Shown here piece by piece: positions 1 through 6,575 of a stretch of 8,469 bases of DNA. The position numbers and the translations under genes were made by a program. The notes under the pieces are model-generated. The model worked only from the letters and a program-made list of their open reading frames with translations. It was not told the DNA's origin and did no database searches. Origin of the DNA: an uncultured Alphaproteobacteria bacterium. GTDB lineage: Bacteria; Pseudomonadota; Alphaproteobacteria; Rs-D84. Each line of letters starts with the position of its first letter. Positions within the stretch are counted from its first letter, which is position 1. The stretch is from positions 1 through 8,469 of the forward strand of contig CANQCM010000039.1 in assembly GCA_947589625.1 (NCBI GenBank), given 5' to 3'.

Positions 1-1
1 C

Positions 2-91
2 TGGCGGATGGGGAGGGATTCGAACCCCCGGTGGAGTTGCCCCCACAGCGGTTTTCAAGACCGTCGCATTCGACCGCTCTGCCACCCATCC
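2..91 (-). tRNA. tRNA-Ser (anticodon UGA)
   Basis: On the minus strand this folds into a complete cloverleaf. The acceptor stem GGATGGG pairs with CCCATCC, followed by discriminator G and an encoded CCA. The D stem is GCA/TGC. The anticodon loop CTTGAAA gives anticodon UGA, which reads UCA serine codons. A long variable arm, diagnostic of class II tRNAs (Ser/Leu/Tyr), forms a 6-bp stem GTGGGG/CTCCAC capped by a GCAA tetraloop. The T arm GGGGG-TTCGAAT-CCCTC has one G-U pair. The outermost anticodon-stem pair (27-43) is an A-C mismatch. The gene lies 24 nt downstream of lgt on the same strand. A weak promoter could lie in the end of lgt (TTGCGA at 142-147, TATTAT at 118-123, both minus strand), or it may be cotranscribed with lgt. 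Its terminator would be beyond the window edge. Confidence 0.96.
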
Positions 92-115
92 GAAACTGCT
101 TCTGTGCGTGTTATC

Positions 116-919
116 TTATAATAATTTTTTCCGCATTGCAATCGCAAAAATTATCGCACCTGCCACCAGCATCAATCCAGACAACATTTGCCCCATTGTC
201 AGTCCCCACGATGTCAAGAACCCAATCTGGACATCGGGTGCGCGAAATTGTTCGCATATTATGCGCGCCACGGCATAGCCCACACCAAACAATCCGCCCA
301 ATGCGCCTGCATATTTACGCAAATTTGTAAACCGATACAGGCATGCCATAACCGCAAATAATATAATGCCTTCGGCGGTGGCTTCGTACAAAGGGCTGGG
401 GTGACGCGGAACATTGATATCGCCTGCAAATACAATTGCCCACGGCACATTTGTTGGGCGACCCATAACTTCCATATTTATAAAATTAGCAATTCGCCCA
501 AACAGCAATCCGATTGGTGCGACCACTGCCATAATGTCCAGTATTTGCCACGGGTTTATTTTGCGGCGGCGGGCAAACATAAATACAGACAAAATTACGC
601 CAACCAGCCCACCATGAAAACTCATGCCACCGTGCCACAGTGCAAAAATCTGCAATGGGTGCGCCAAGAAATAAGACAAATTATAAAACAACACATAGCC
701 CAAGCGACCGCCAATAATCACGCCCAAAATCGCATAAGAAAATAAATCGTCTATTTGTTTGTGGGATAATTTCACCGCACTATTGGGCGATGCTGCCATG
801 CGCCGTATCATAAAATAGCCTGCGACAAATGCCGCCACATATGCCAGCGCATACCAGCGAATATCCAGCCCAAATATTGAAAATGCCACAGGCGAAAAAG
901 GTTGAATTACAATCGCCAT
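116..919 (-). CDS. lgt: Prolipoprotein diacylglyceryl transferase (Lgt)
   Basis: Inner-membrane enzyme that transfers diacylglyceryl from phosphatidylglycerol to the lipobox cysteine of prolipoproteins, the first step of lipoprotein maturation. At 267 aa it is slightly shorter than the E. coli enzyme but complete, with about seven hydrophobic segments. Family motifs are all present: RWYALAY (21-27, the conserved Tyr region), HGGMSFHGG (96-104, with the key His at 102), the Lgt signature beginning GRIANFINMEVMG (141-153, with Arg142, Asn146 and Glu150), RHPSPLYEA (172-180), EQFRAPD (223-229) and GLTMGQ near the C-terminus. The ATG lies 3 nt after the stop of the upstream 88-aa gene, with only a weak GGTAA-type Shine-Dalgarno inside that gene, so translation is probably coupled. 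A tRNA-Ser gene follows. I infer an essential housekeeping gene in a Gram-negative envelope; no second copy is visible. Confidence 0.97.
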   Translation of the reverse strand: MAIVIQPFSPVAFSIFGLDIRWYALAYVAAFVAGYFMIRRMAASPNSAVKLSHKQIDDLFSYAILGVIIGGRLGYVLFYNLSYFLAHPLQIFALWHGGMSFHGGLVGVILSVFMFARRRKINPWQILDIMAVVAPIGLLFGRIANFINMEVMGRPTNVPWAIVFAGDINVPRHPSPLYEATAEGIILFAVMACLYRFTNLRKYAGALGGLFGVGYAVARIICEQFRAPDVQIGFLTSWGLTMGQMLSGLMLVAGAIIFAIAMRKKLL

Positions 920-922
920 AGC

Positions 923-1189
923 TTAACGAAAGTTACCACGACGATATGGCAAAGCTCTGTGAATAGCATCGGTCAAGTTAGAGATTATTTCGTCCAGACG
1001 CGCCAACAATTGTTCATCTGGTTTATGCTGTGCAGCCACAGCTGCGCGTTGTTCAATCTTTTGTTCACGCAGATCAATAATGCTGCGCAAATCACGATTT
1101 GCATCTGCTTGACCACGATTACCGCATGAAAAACGACGGTTATAATTTTGTGTTGACGGAATATTCCTTTCTTCTGCCAATTTTCGCAT
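923..1189 (-). CDS. Small hypothetical protein upstream of lgt (88 aa)
   Basis: I do not recognise this family. The start is well supported: AAGGAT precedes the ATG by a short spacer, and a promoter-like sequence lies about 30 nt upstream. The N-terminal 30 residues are basic and probably disordered (NYNRRFSCGNRGQ, 15-27). Residues about 31-82 are strongly helix-forming and charged, with an amphipathic stretch LLARLDEIISNLTDAIHRAL (61-80) that could form a coiled coil. The tail is arginine-rich (PYRRGNFR). There is no signal peptide or membrane segment, so it is probably cytoplasmic. It ends 3 nt before lgt on the same strand, so the two are almost certainly one transcript. Some Proteobacteria carry a small ubiK-like coiled-coil gene near lgt, but I cannot see the BMFP pattern of that family here. 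Its role is unknown. Confidence 0.8.
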   Translation of the reverse strand: MRKLAEERNIPSTQNYNRRFSCGNRGQADANRDLRSIIDLREQKIEQRAAVAAQHKPDEQLLARLDEIISNLTDAIHRALPYRRGNFR

Positions 1190-1205
1190 AATTTATCCTT
1201 TTGTC

Positions 1206-1236
1206 TTGAAAATACACCCAGATTGTATTATATAAT
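1206..1236 (+). promoter_or_regulatory. Putative promoter of the BI-1/ferredoxin operon
   Basis: TTGAAA (1206-1211) is followed by an AT-rich -10 region that can be read as TATATA (1229-1234, spacer 17) or as a perfect TATAAT (1231-1236, spacer 19). Transcription would start near 1242, just ahead of the AAGGAG Shine-Dalgarno at 1248-1253. The elements overlap the minus-strand promoter of the lgt operon. Confidence 0.5.
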
Positions 1237-1249
1237 TTAAGAATAACAA
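1222..1249 (-). promoter_or_regulatory. Putative promoter of the 88-aa gene / lgt operon
   Basis: Reading the minus strand, TTGTTA (1249-1244) is followed after 16 nt by TACAAT (1227-1222). The predicted start near 1215 gives a leader of about 26 nt carrying the AAGGAT Shine-Dalgarno. It overlaps the divergent promoter of the BI-1 gene. The call rests on consensus matching only. Confidence 0.5.
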
Positions 1250-1260
1250 GGAGAAATGTT

Positions 1261-1971
1261 ATGAAAATGTTAAAATCTGGTGCGTCTGCACAATCTGGCA
1301 TGAGCCTATTTCTAAAACGCGTTTTCGCGATGATGTTTGGCGCGGTTGCATTGACCGCTGTGTCGTCATACCTGACCATTTGGGGCGGTTGGTTCGTACA
1401 TCTGTTAAATTTCCAAACAGGCGGGTTTACACCATTATATTATATATTGTTATTTGGCGGATTGGCTTTTTCAATCTGGGCACAGTTGCGCGCGTTCAGC
1501 ATGCGTCCTGTGGTGGGCGGTGTAATGCTGGCGATATACGCAATTTTAATGGGCGTTGTGATGACACCACTGATTGTATTTTCATTACAGGTTAATCCTG
1601 CATCTGTTCTGTATGCGTTTATTCTGGCGGCGATTATGTTTGCATGCATGGCATTGTTCGGGTATAAAACTGTTAAAGACTTGTCATTTCTGGGCATATT
1701 CTTGACCATGGGCATGATTGGTTTAATTCTGGTTGGCATTGCGTCATTTATATGGCCACTGGGTTCAACATTTGCGACAATAGTATGTTTGCTGGGGGTA
1801 TTAATCTTTGCACTGTTTTCAGCATTTGATATGCAGACATTAAAGAACGCATATAATGTATTGAACGATGAAAGACAAACAAATCAGTTGGCAGTACTGG
1901 GGGCATTGCACATGTACATTTCATTTGTCGGCATGTTCCAATATCTGTTAAGTTTATTCAACAACGATTAA
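1261..1971 (+). CDS. Bax inhibitor-1 / YccA-family integral membrane protein
   Basis: A 236-aa polytopic inner-membrane protein with about seven hydrophobic segments spread over residues 20-233, of the TMBIM/BI-1 family (relatives: E. coli YccA and YbhL, Bacillus YetJ). Recognition rests on the overall layout, the N-terminal cytoplasmic segment before the first helix, and SAFDMQTLKNAYN (187-199), which matches the family's conserved FDxQ region before the last helix. Bacterial homologues are described as pH-sensitive calcium-leak channels or as FtsH-interacting proteins. The usual second acidic residue in the last helix (a YLDF-type motif) appears here as YISF, with Ser221 instead of Asp, so YetJ-like gating cannot be assumed. 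AAGGAG lies 8 nt before the ATG, making the start certain. The ferredoxin gene follows after 21 nt in the same operon. Confidence 0.88.
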   Translation: MKMLKSGASAQSGMSLFLKRVFAMMFGAVALTAVSSYLTIWGGWFVHLLNFQTGGFTPLYYILLFGGLAFSIWAQLRAFSMRPVVGGVMLAIYAILMGVVMTPLIVFSLQVNPASVLYAFILAAIMFACMALFGYKTVKDLSFLGIFLTMGMIGLILVGIASFIWPLGSTFATIVCLLGVLIFALFSAFDMQTLKNAYNVLNDERQTNQLAVLGALHMYISFVGMFQYLLSLFNND

Positions 1972-1992
1972 CAAAAACAAAAGGCGGAAAAA

Positions 1993-2175
1993 ATGGCTTA
2001 TAAAATAGATCCAAATAAATGTATTGCGTGTCATACTTGCATGGGTGCATGCCCTGTGGGCGCGATTTCTGTTGGTCCAGACGGCAAGTGCGTAATTGAC
2101 CCAACCAAGTGCATTTCATGCGGAACTTGCGCGGCATTATGCCCAGTATCTGCAATTGCACCAGATATGCACTAA
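1993..2175 (+). CDS. 2[4Fe-4S] ferredoxin, clostridial type
   Basis: A 60-aa low-potential electron carrier, cytoplasmic. Two complete cluster-binding motifs are visible: Cys10, 13, 16 and 20-Pro, and Cys40, 43, 46 and 50-Pro. This is the classic CxxCxxCxxxCP pair, and each cluster takes its fourth ligand from the other motif. The N-terminus MAYKID and overall length match short clostridial ferredoxins. There is none of the insertion or long C-terminal tail seen in the Alvin/FdxA types. An extra cysteine (Cys33) lies between the motifs. The Shine-Dalgarno AGGCGG lies about 6 nt before the ATG. The gene follows the BI-1 gene by 21 nt and a strong terminator follows it. Such ferredoxins usually serve anaerobic enzymes (pyruvate:ferredoxin oxidoreductase, hydrogenase, radical enzymes); none is in this window, so the partner is unknown. 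Confidence 0.95.
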   Translation: MAYKIDPNKCIACHTCMGACPVGAISVGPDGKCVIDPTKCISCGTCAALCPVSAIAPDMH

Positions 2176-2201
2176 TTATCAAAAAATTATAAAACACAGA
2201 T

Positions 2202-2231
2202 AAAAAATCAGGGCGCACGCCCTGATTTTTT
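2202..2231 (+). terminator. Rho-independent terminator after the ferredoxin gene
   Basis: A perfect inverted repeat: AAAAAATCAGGGC, loop GCAC, GCCCTGATTTTTT. The GC-rich core of the stem is followed by a T-run. The mirrored A-run means it could also work on the minus strand. It closes the BI-1/ferredoxin operon and separates it from glyS. Confidence 0.93.
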
Positions 2232-2235
2232 ATTA

Positions 2236-2263
2236 TTGCAAATTTAGTATTTCAGTATAAAAT
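2236..2263 (+). promoter_or_regulatory. Putative glyS promoter
   Basis: TTGCAA (2236-2241) is followed after 16 nt by TAAAAT (2258-2263), directly after the previous terminator. The predicted start is near 2270, with the TGGGG Shine-Dalgarno at 2281-2285. No T-box stem or specifier loop is visible in the very short leader. Confidence 0.45.
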
Positions 2264-2293
2264 ATACCCGATATAAATAATGGGGTTAAAAAA

Positions 2294-3655
2294 ATGCCAG
2301 CAAAAAGTGTTAATGATATTGTCGCATTATGCAAGCGGCGCGGTTTTATTTTCACAGGTTCTGAAATTTATGGCGGTTTGGGCGGCGCATACGATTATGG
2401 TCCATACGGCGTTGAAATGATGAAAAACATTCGCAATGCGTGGTGGAATGCCATGGTTTATTCGCGTAATGATATAGAAGGCCTTGATGCCGCATTGATT
2501 TCTAATCGTTTGATGTGGAAATATTCTGGACACGAATCTAGTTTTTCAGATCCATTGGTTGAATGCAAAAAGTGCGGTGCGCGTATGCGTCAAGACAAAA
2601 TGCGCGACCAAACAAAATGCGACAATTGCGGCAGTACCGATATCACCGAACCACGCGCATATCAATTGATGATGGGGCTGTCAATTGGTGCAACCGCAGA
2701 CGGTGCAATAAACGCATATTTGCGACCAGAAACAGCAACCACAACATATGTAAATTTCAAAAATGTTCTGGACGCATGTCCGCATAAATTGCCATTTGGC
2801 ATTTGCCAAATTGGCAAGGCATTTCGTAATGAAATTTCACCGCGTGGCTTTGTATTTCGCATGCGTGAATTTGAACAAGCTGAAATGCAATACTTTGTAA
2901 ATCCACAAGACGATGAAAAATATTTTGAAATGTGGAAAAAGACGCGTCTTGATTGGTGGACAAATGTTTTGGGTATTCCTGCGGACAAATTGCGTTTCAA
3001 ACCACACGATAAATTGGCACACTATGCCAAGGCGGCGGTTGATATTGAATACGAATTTCCAGACGGATTTGACGAAGTAGAAGGCATACACAACCGTCAA
3101 GATTTTGATTTAGGTTCGCACACAAAATCGCAATCGGATTTCAAAATCAACGCAAATGTTTTGAAAAACAGCGACAGCACCACCAAGTTATCATATTCTG
3201 ACGCCCAAACTGGCGAAAACTTTATTCCGTATGTAATTGAAACAGCAATGGGTGTAAATCGTGCGATGTTGGCTGTAATGCTGTCAGCATACACAGATGA
3301 ACAATTGCCAGATGGCAAATCGCGCATTGTGTTGAAATTAAAGCCTGCATTGGCACCAGTCAAAGCGGCGGTTATTCCATTGGCGCGCAATGTTCCTGAA
3401 TTATTGACCACCGCAGAAAACATTGAAAACGATTTGCGCAAATTAGGCATTGGTCGCATTGAACTGGAAAATTCTGGCAACATCGGTAAAAATTATCGTC
3501 GTCATGATGAAATCGGTACCCCAGTATGCATAACTGTTGACCATCAAACACTGGAAGATGGCACAATCACAATGCGCCACCGTGATACAATGGCACAAGA
3601 ACGCGTTGCGATTGCTGATGTACCGCGGCGCGTATTAGAAATAATCAATGGTTAA
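2294..3655 (+). CDS. glyS: Glycyl-tRNA synthetase, homodimeric (alpha2) type
   Basis: Charges tRNA-Gly with glycine using ATP, in the cytoplasm. The 453-aa protein carries the class II layout in order. An N-terminal FTGSEIYGGLGGAYDYGP region (20-37) is typical of the alpha2 form. A zinc-ribbon-like insertion follows with Cys91, 94, 109 and 112. RPET (144-147) is the ATP-site motif. Motif 2 reads GKAFRNEISPRG (174-185), continuing to REFEQAE (191-197). Motif 3 is VIETAMGVNRAML (314-326), containing Glu316 and Arg323. The anticodon-binding domain spans about 355-453. It is unrelated in architecture to the glyQ/glyS alpha2beta2 enzyme common in Proteobacteria, and no second subunit gene is adjacent. 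The residues after RPETA are TTTY instead of the usual QGIF-like sequence. The ATG is preceded by TGGGG at 8 nt. The gene is monocistronic, between two terminators. Confidence 0.95.
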   Translation: MPAKSVNDIVALCKRRGFIFTGSEIYGGLGGAYDYGPYGVEMMKNIRNAWWNAMVYSRNDIEGLDAALISNRLMWKYSGHESSFSDPLVECKKCGARMRQDKMRDQTKCDNCGSTDITEPRAYQLMMGLSIGATADGAINAYLRPETATTTYVNFKNVLDACPHKLPFGICQIGKAFRNEISPRGFVFRMREFEQAEMQYFVNPQDDEKYFEMWKKTRLDWWTNVLGIPADKLRFKPHDKLAHYAKAAVDIEYEFPDGFDEVEGIHNRQDFDLGSHTKSQSDFKINANVLKNSDSTTKLSYSDAQTGENFIPYVIETAMGVNRAMLAVMLSAYTDEQLPDGKSRIVLKLKPALAPVKAAVIPLARNVPELLTTAENIENDLRKLGIGRIELENSGNIGKNYRRHDEIGTPVCITVDHQTLEDGTITMRHRDTMAQERVAIADVPRRVLEIING

Positions 3656-3660
3656 AATTA

Positions 3661-3684
3661 AATGCCCCAAACGGGGCATTTTTT
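3661..3684 (+). terminator. Bidirectional terminator between glyS and the 581-aa gene
   Basis: AATGCCCC (3661-3668), loop AAAC, GGGGCATT (3673-3680), then a T-run. It starts 5 nt after the glyS stop codon. The T-run overlaps the stop codon of the convergent minus-strand gene (3683-3685). Read on the minus strand, the same hairpin is followed by TAATTTTAA, so it can serve both genes. Confidence 0.9.
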
Positions 3685-5428
3685 AATTCTGAATACTGTT
3701 TATACTTGCAGTGTCATTATAAGAACTTAAAAACCGATTACCTGTGGCGCAATAGAATTTAGTCAAAGAATCTTTATATTCACGAACCGCGCTGACCCAG
3801 CGGGCATCAACATCGTTTTGTGCGTTTTGATAGCCTGCAAATGCGCCCATTGCACCGCCTGCGCCTGCGCCAATCAGTGTGGCTTTTGTACGCGCACGGT
3901 TGCTGAAATCAATTATTCCGCCGTCTTCGGCATCAACAGATAACGGTTTGAACATATCTAAAGTATATGCCTGACCGTCTGGCAATGCAGGCAATACAAT
4001 GCCTGTGTCATTACCGCCGCGCTGATACATTTTTGACACATCAATATTGCCGCGCAATTTAATCCAATCAGACAATTTCAAACCTAATGCTTTATCAGAA
4101 ACATCTGCGATTAACCCAGAAAAAGTCTGTGAAATTTTATTTGCCCGCGTAACCTTGGCATATATACCGCCGTCATTTGCACTTGAACCGCCCTGCACCA
4201 TGTGTTTATCGTTTACATTGCTGGTTTCATCAAACCAATATTGATTATCACCATTTATTTTTATTTTGGTAAATTCTTCTGATATTGCTTTTTCTAAAGT
4301 GGTATCGCTGTATGCGTCCAGAACAATATTTGTTAATTGTTCATTTACAGTTTCACAGTTTTCCATATTTTCATCACAGTCAATCAATGGTTTATCGCCA
4401 CTGATATTATAAAACAATGTGTGATTTGCCTTGTCGCCAGATAAATAGTCTTCGGCAGAAACTTCTATTATTCCATACAGGCACGATGTTTCGCGTGTTC
4501 CGCCAGATTCATTTGGCACCTTGCATTGTTCAACGCGCAATACAGAATTACTGCCCATTGCGCCGAATACATTGCCAATAACACTGCCAAATGCGGCATT
4601 GACACCTGTTGATAAAATTGTATCGCCTGCGACCTTGCCTGTATATGCAGAACCTGCCGCCAGCGCGCCCCCCGTTAATGCGCCCACAATAGTACTGTTG
4701 GTTTTGGCGCGACCACCACCCAACAAACCATCCTGCCCAGGTGCATTTTTACCAATCATATTTCCGCCAATTCCGCCCAGAATTGTACCAGCTGCGATTT
4801 TCCAACCTGCGTTTTTCTTTTGTTCATCGTTCATTACGCTGATAACATCGTCAACTGTGGGTTCTGTGTCCGCAGGAAAGACAACTTCGCCAACTGCATT
4901 GGTATATGTTGTTTCAGGAAATTCAGAAATATTGCATTTAACCGCACTGCCCGATGGCAAACTAGCACGCGCAAAAACAACATCTTCGCCGTTTGCGCCC
5001 ATTTGATAACCGCGCAGTTCAACAACTGCAACACATGTTGCCGCGCCACCTGCCCCAACGCCCAATGTTGGTGCGTCCCATGCAAATTCGCCGTCTGGGT
5101 AAATTGATGCGCATTGTTGCAAATCAGCAACAGTAATGTTTGCCGTACCACGGCTTATTTGATCTGCCAGATTGCGATTTGCAACACGAATTGGTAATTC
5201 AACATCAGTGGTGGTGTTCGCCGTTTCTGCCGCTGGGACATTTGCCATCTGTGGTGTTGTATTAACCGCAGTATTACTATTTACGACATTTGTGTAATTT
5301 GCACCATTCATATAATTCATTGTGCGCGGTGAATTAGTAATACGCACCGCACCGCGGGCACCCAATGGCGCACCCATTGCCACAGCCAATGCAAAAACAG
5401 AATATTTGAAAAATGCTCTCTCCTGCAT
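3683..5428 (-). CDS. Secreted glycine-zipper protein of unknown function (581 aa)
   Basis: I do not recognise the family. Residues 1-27 look like a signal peptide: charged start, then FALAVAMGAPLGA, with possible cleavage after ARGA. A long Asn/Thr/Ala-rich low-complexity region follows to about 75. Glycine-zipper segments with Gly/Ala at three- to four-residue spacing lie at about 211-239, 246-293 and 516-533 (for example IGAGAGGAMGAFAG). Such segments usually pack as paired helices in or on membranes, as in SlyB-type outer-membrane proteins. The soluble parts between them hold eight cysteines (106, 132, 165, 302, 316, 351, 358, 560), an even number consistent with periplasmic disulfides. 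There is no lipobox. AAGG at 7 nt before the ATG overlaps the TAA of the upstream barrel gene, so translation is probably coupled. Envelope location is inferred; the function is unknown. Confidence 0.85.
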   Translation of the reverse strand: MQERAFFKYSVFALAVAMGAPLGARGAVRITNSPRTMNYMNGANYTNVVNSNTAVNTTPQMANVPAAETANTTTDVELPIRVANRNLADQISRGTANITVADLQQCASIYPDGEFAWDAPTLGVGAGGAATCVAVVELRGYQMGANGEDVVFARASLPSGSAVKCNISEFPETTYTNAVGEVVFPADTEPTVDDVISVMNDEQKKNAGWKIAAGTILGGIGGNMIGKNAPGQDGLLGGGRAKTNSTIVGALTGGALAAGSAYTGKVAGDTILSTGVNAAFGSVIGNVFGAMGSNSVLRVEQCKVPNESGGTRETSCLYGIIEVSAEDYLSGDKANHTLFYNISGDKPLIDCDENMENCETVNEQLTNIVLDAYSDTTLEKAISEEFTKIKINGDNQYWFDETSNVNDKHMVQGGSSANDGGIYAKVTRANKISQTFSGLIADVSDKALGLKLSDWIKLRGNIDVSKMYQRGGNDTGIVLPALPDGQAYTLDMFKPLSVDAEDGGIIDFSNRARTKATLIGAGAGGAMGAFAGYQNAQNDVDARWVSAVREYKDSLTKFYCATGNRFLSSYNDTASINSIQN

Positions 5429-5438
5429 GGTGCAACCT

Positions 5439-6551
5439 TTAGAATTGCAATCTTAATCTCGCACCTATATCAATTGTGCTTAACCGACCAGATTCTGTCC
5501 AATCTGTATAATGCGAAATAGTATCATAATCGTCTGGGTATTCACCTTGATATCCGTCGCCATACCAATTAGTCTGCGAAACAACAACACTGCCCGATGT
5601 TTTGACCTTGCCCATGTTCATATAACGAACAAAGAAATCCATTTTTATACCACCACCCAGATCTGTGGTAATACCACCTTCGAACATAAATGCTAATTGT
5701 TCAGTTGTGCCACCATTGTGATAACCATAAATATCAGACACACCGGTTAATTCGCCCTGCCCTGCTTGACCGGGATCTTGTTCAGAATAAAAAGAACCGT
5801 CATATACAACATAGTCTGCGGTGGTATTCAATGCCAAACCAGCCCCTACACCAACATACGGGCGCAATGTGCCACCCGCCAGATATCCTGTAAAAGAATC
5901 AACATTATAATACAAATTGACCATTGCGATATTAGATGTTATTGCACCACCGTCATTTTGCGTTGGAACATAACCACCAACGCCGTCTGCGGTTTCCACA
6001 GTTACAGGATAACCGATTCCAGAATAACGCGTATAAGAAAAATCAGCACGCAAATCATTATTGATTGCCGCACCTAATGAAATTTGTAATGGAATAACTG
6101 TGTCTGTATCAAAATCAGCATCTTTGAACGCACCAGGCGCCAAGAATCCGCCACTTTCGTTTTTATAATCTGCGGTCATTGAACCTATAACAGACGCCGA
6201 ATAACCAACCGACAAACCGACATAAATGCCACTGTCTGCCAAACGTTCAAAATCAGATGGCTGATAATATTGACGACCAGCATTTGTTGCATTTGAACCC
6301 ACGCGCGGCAATGCGCCCGTAACACGGGTTGGTTGTGCCGCCGCCACATTTCGCACACCGCCAGATGTTGCAACAACACGCGAATTTGACGATGGCAATT
6401 GAATAACAGATGCAGGGTTCGGACTGCCCGTTGGATACACGTACGTATTCGCAGGATATGCCGCGTTATACACAGGATACGCCGCATTTGCGCAAAAAAA
6501 CGCACCCAATGCGCCGAACACGGAAACCGCAAAAACGCCGATTTTTTTCAT
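5439..6551 (-). CDS. Outer-membrane beta-barrel protein (370 aa)
   Basis: The signal peptide MKKIGVFAVSVFGALGAFFCANA gives probable cleavage before AYPVYN (after residue 23). Residues 24-95 form a Pro/Ala/Asn/Tyr-rich linker with short AYP/VYP repeats (AYPVYN, AYPANTYVYP), predicted to be disordered. From about 108 the protein alternates polar and hydrophobic residues in barrel-like strands: GIYVGLSVGYSAS, LRADFSYTRYSG, TLRPYVGVGAGLALN, QLAFMFEGGITTDL, KMDFFVRYMNMG and IDIGARLRLQF. The last ends in a C-terminal Phe, typical of Bam-assembled proteins. The arrangement is like OmpA-domain or Opa/Msp4-type 8-strand barrels, but no family is certain. It may act as a pore, surface antigen or anchor. 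It is the first gene of an operon with the 581-aa protein (10-nt gap). AAAGGA lies about 12 nt before the ATG, a rather long spacing. Confidence 0.88.
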   Translation of the reverse strand: MKKIGVFAVSVFGALGAFFCANAAYPVYNAAYPANTYVYPTGSPNPASVIQLPSSNSRVVATSGGVRNVAAAQPTRVTGALPRVGSNATNAGRQYYQPSDFERLADSGIYVGLSVGYSASVIGSMTADYKNESGGFLAPGAFKDADFDTDTVIPLQISLGAAINNDLRADFSYTRYSGIGYPVTVETADGVGGYVPTQNDGGAITSNIAMVNLYYNVDSFTGYLAGGTLRPYVGVGAGLALNTTADYVVYDGSFYSEQDPGQAGQGELTGVSDIYGYHNGGTTEQLAFMFEGGITTDLGGGIKMDFFVRYMNMGKVKTSGSVVVSQTNWYGDGYQGEYPDDYDTISHYTDWTESGRLSTIDIGARLRLQF

Positions 6552-6575
6552 TATAATTCGCTTTCCTTTGTGGAC

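Noticed and set aside
923..1189. Identity of the 88-aa protein as UbiK (BMFP family)
   Set aside because: The location near lgt fits, but the characteristic N-terminal amphipathic helix followed by the C-terminal leucine-rich coiled coil is not seen in the right order or pattern.
2270..2293. T-box or other riboswitch ahead of glyS
   Set aside because: The predicted leader is only about 24 nt and contains no hairpin, specifier loop or antiterminator.
4521..5006. 161-aa plus-strand open frame inside the 581-aa gene
   Set aside because: It is a proline/alanine-rich shadow of the Gly/Ala-rich coding strand, without a ribosome-binding site. The minus-strand gene has a signal peptide and operon context.
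6485..6500. Possible lipoprotein lipobox in the 370-aa barrel protein (Cys20 in GAFFCANA)
   Set aside because: The residues before the cysteine are Phe-Phe, not the small Gly/Ala/Ser required at -1, and a normal signal-peptidase I site (ANA) follows directly.
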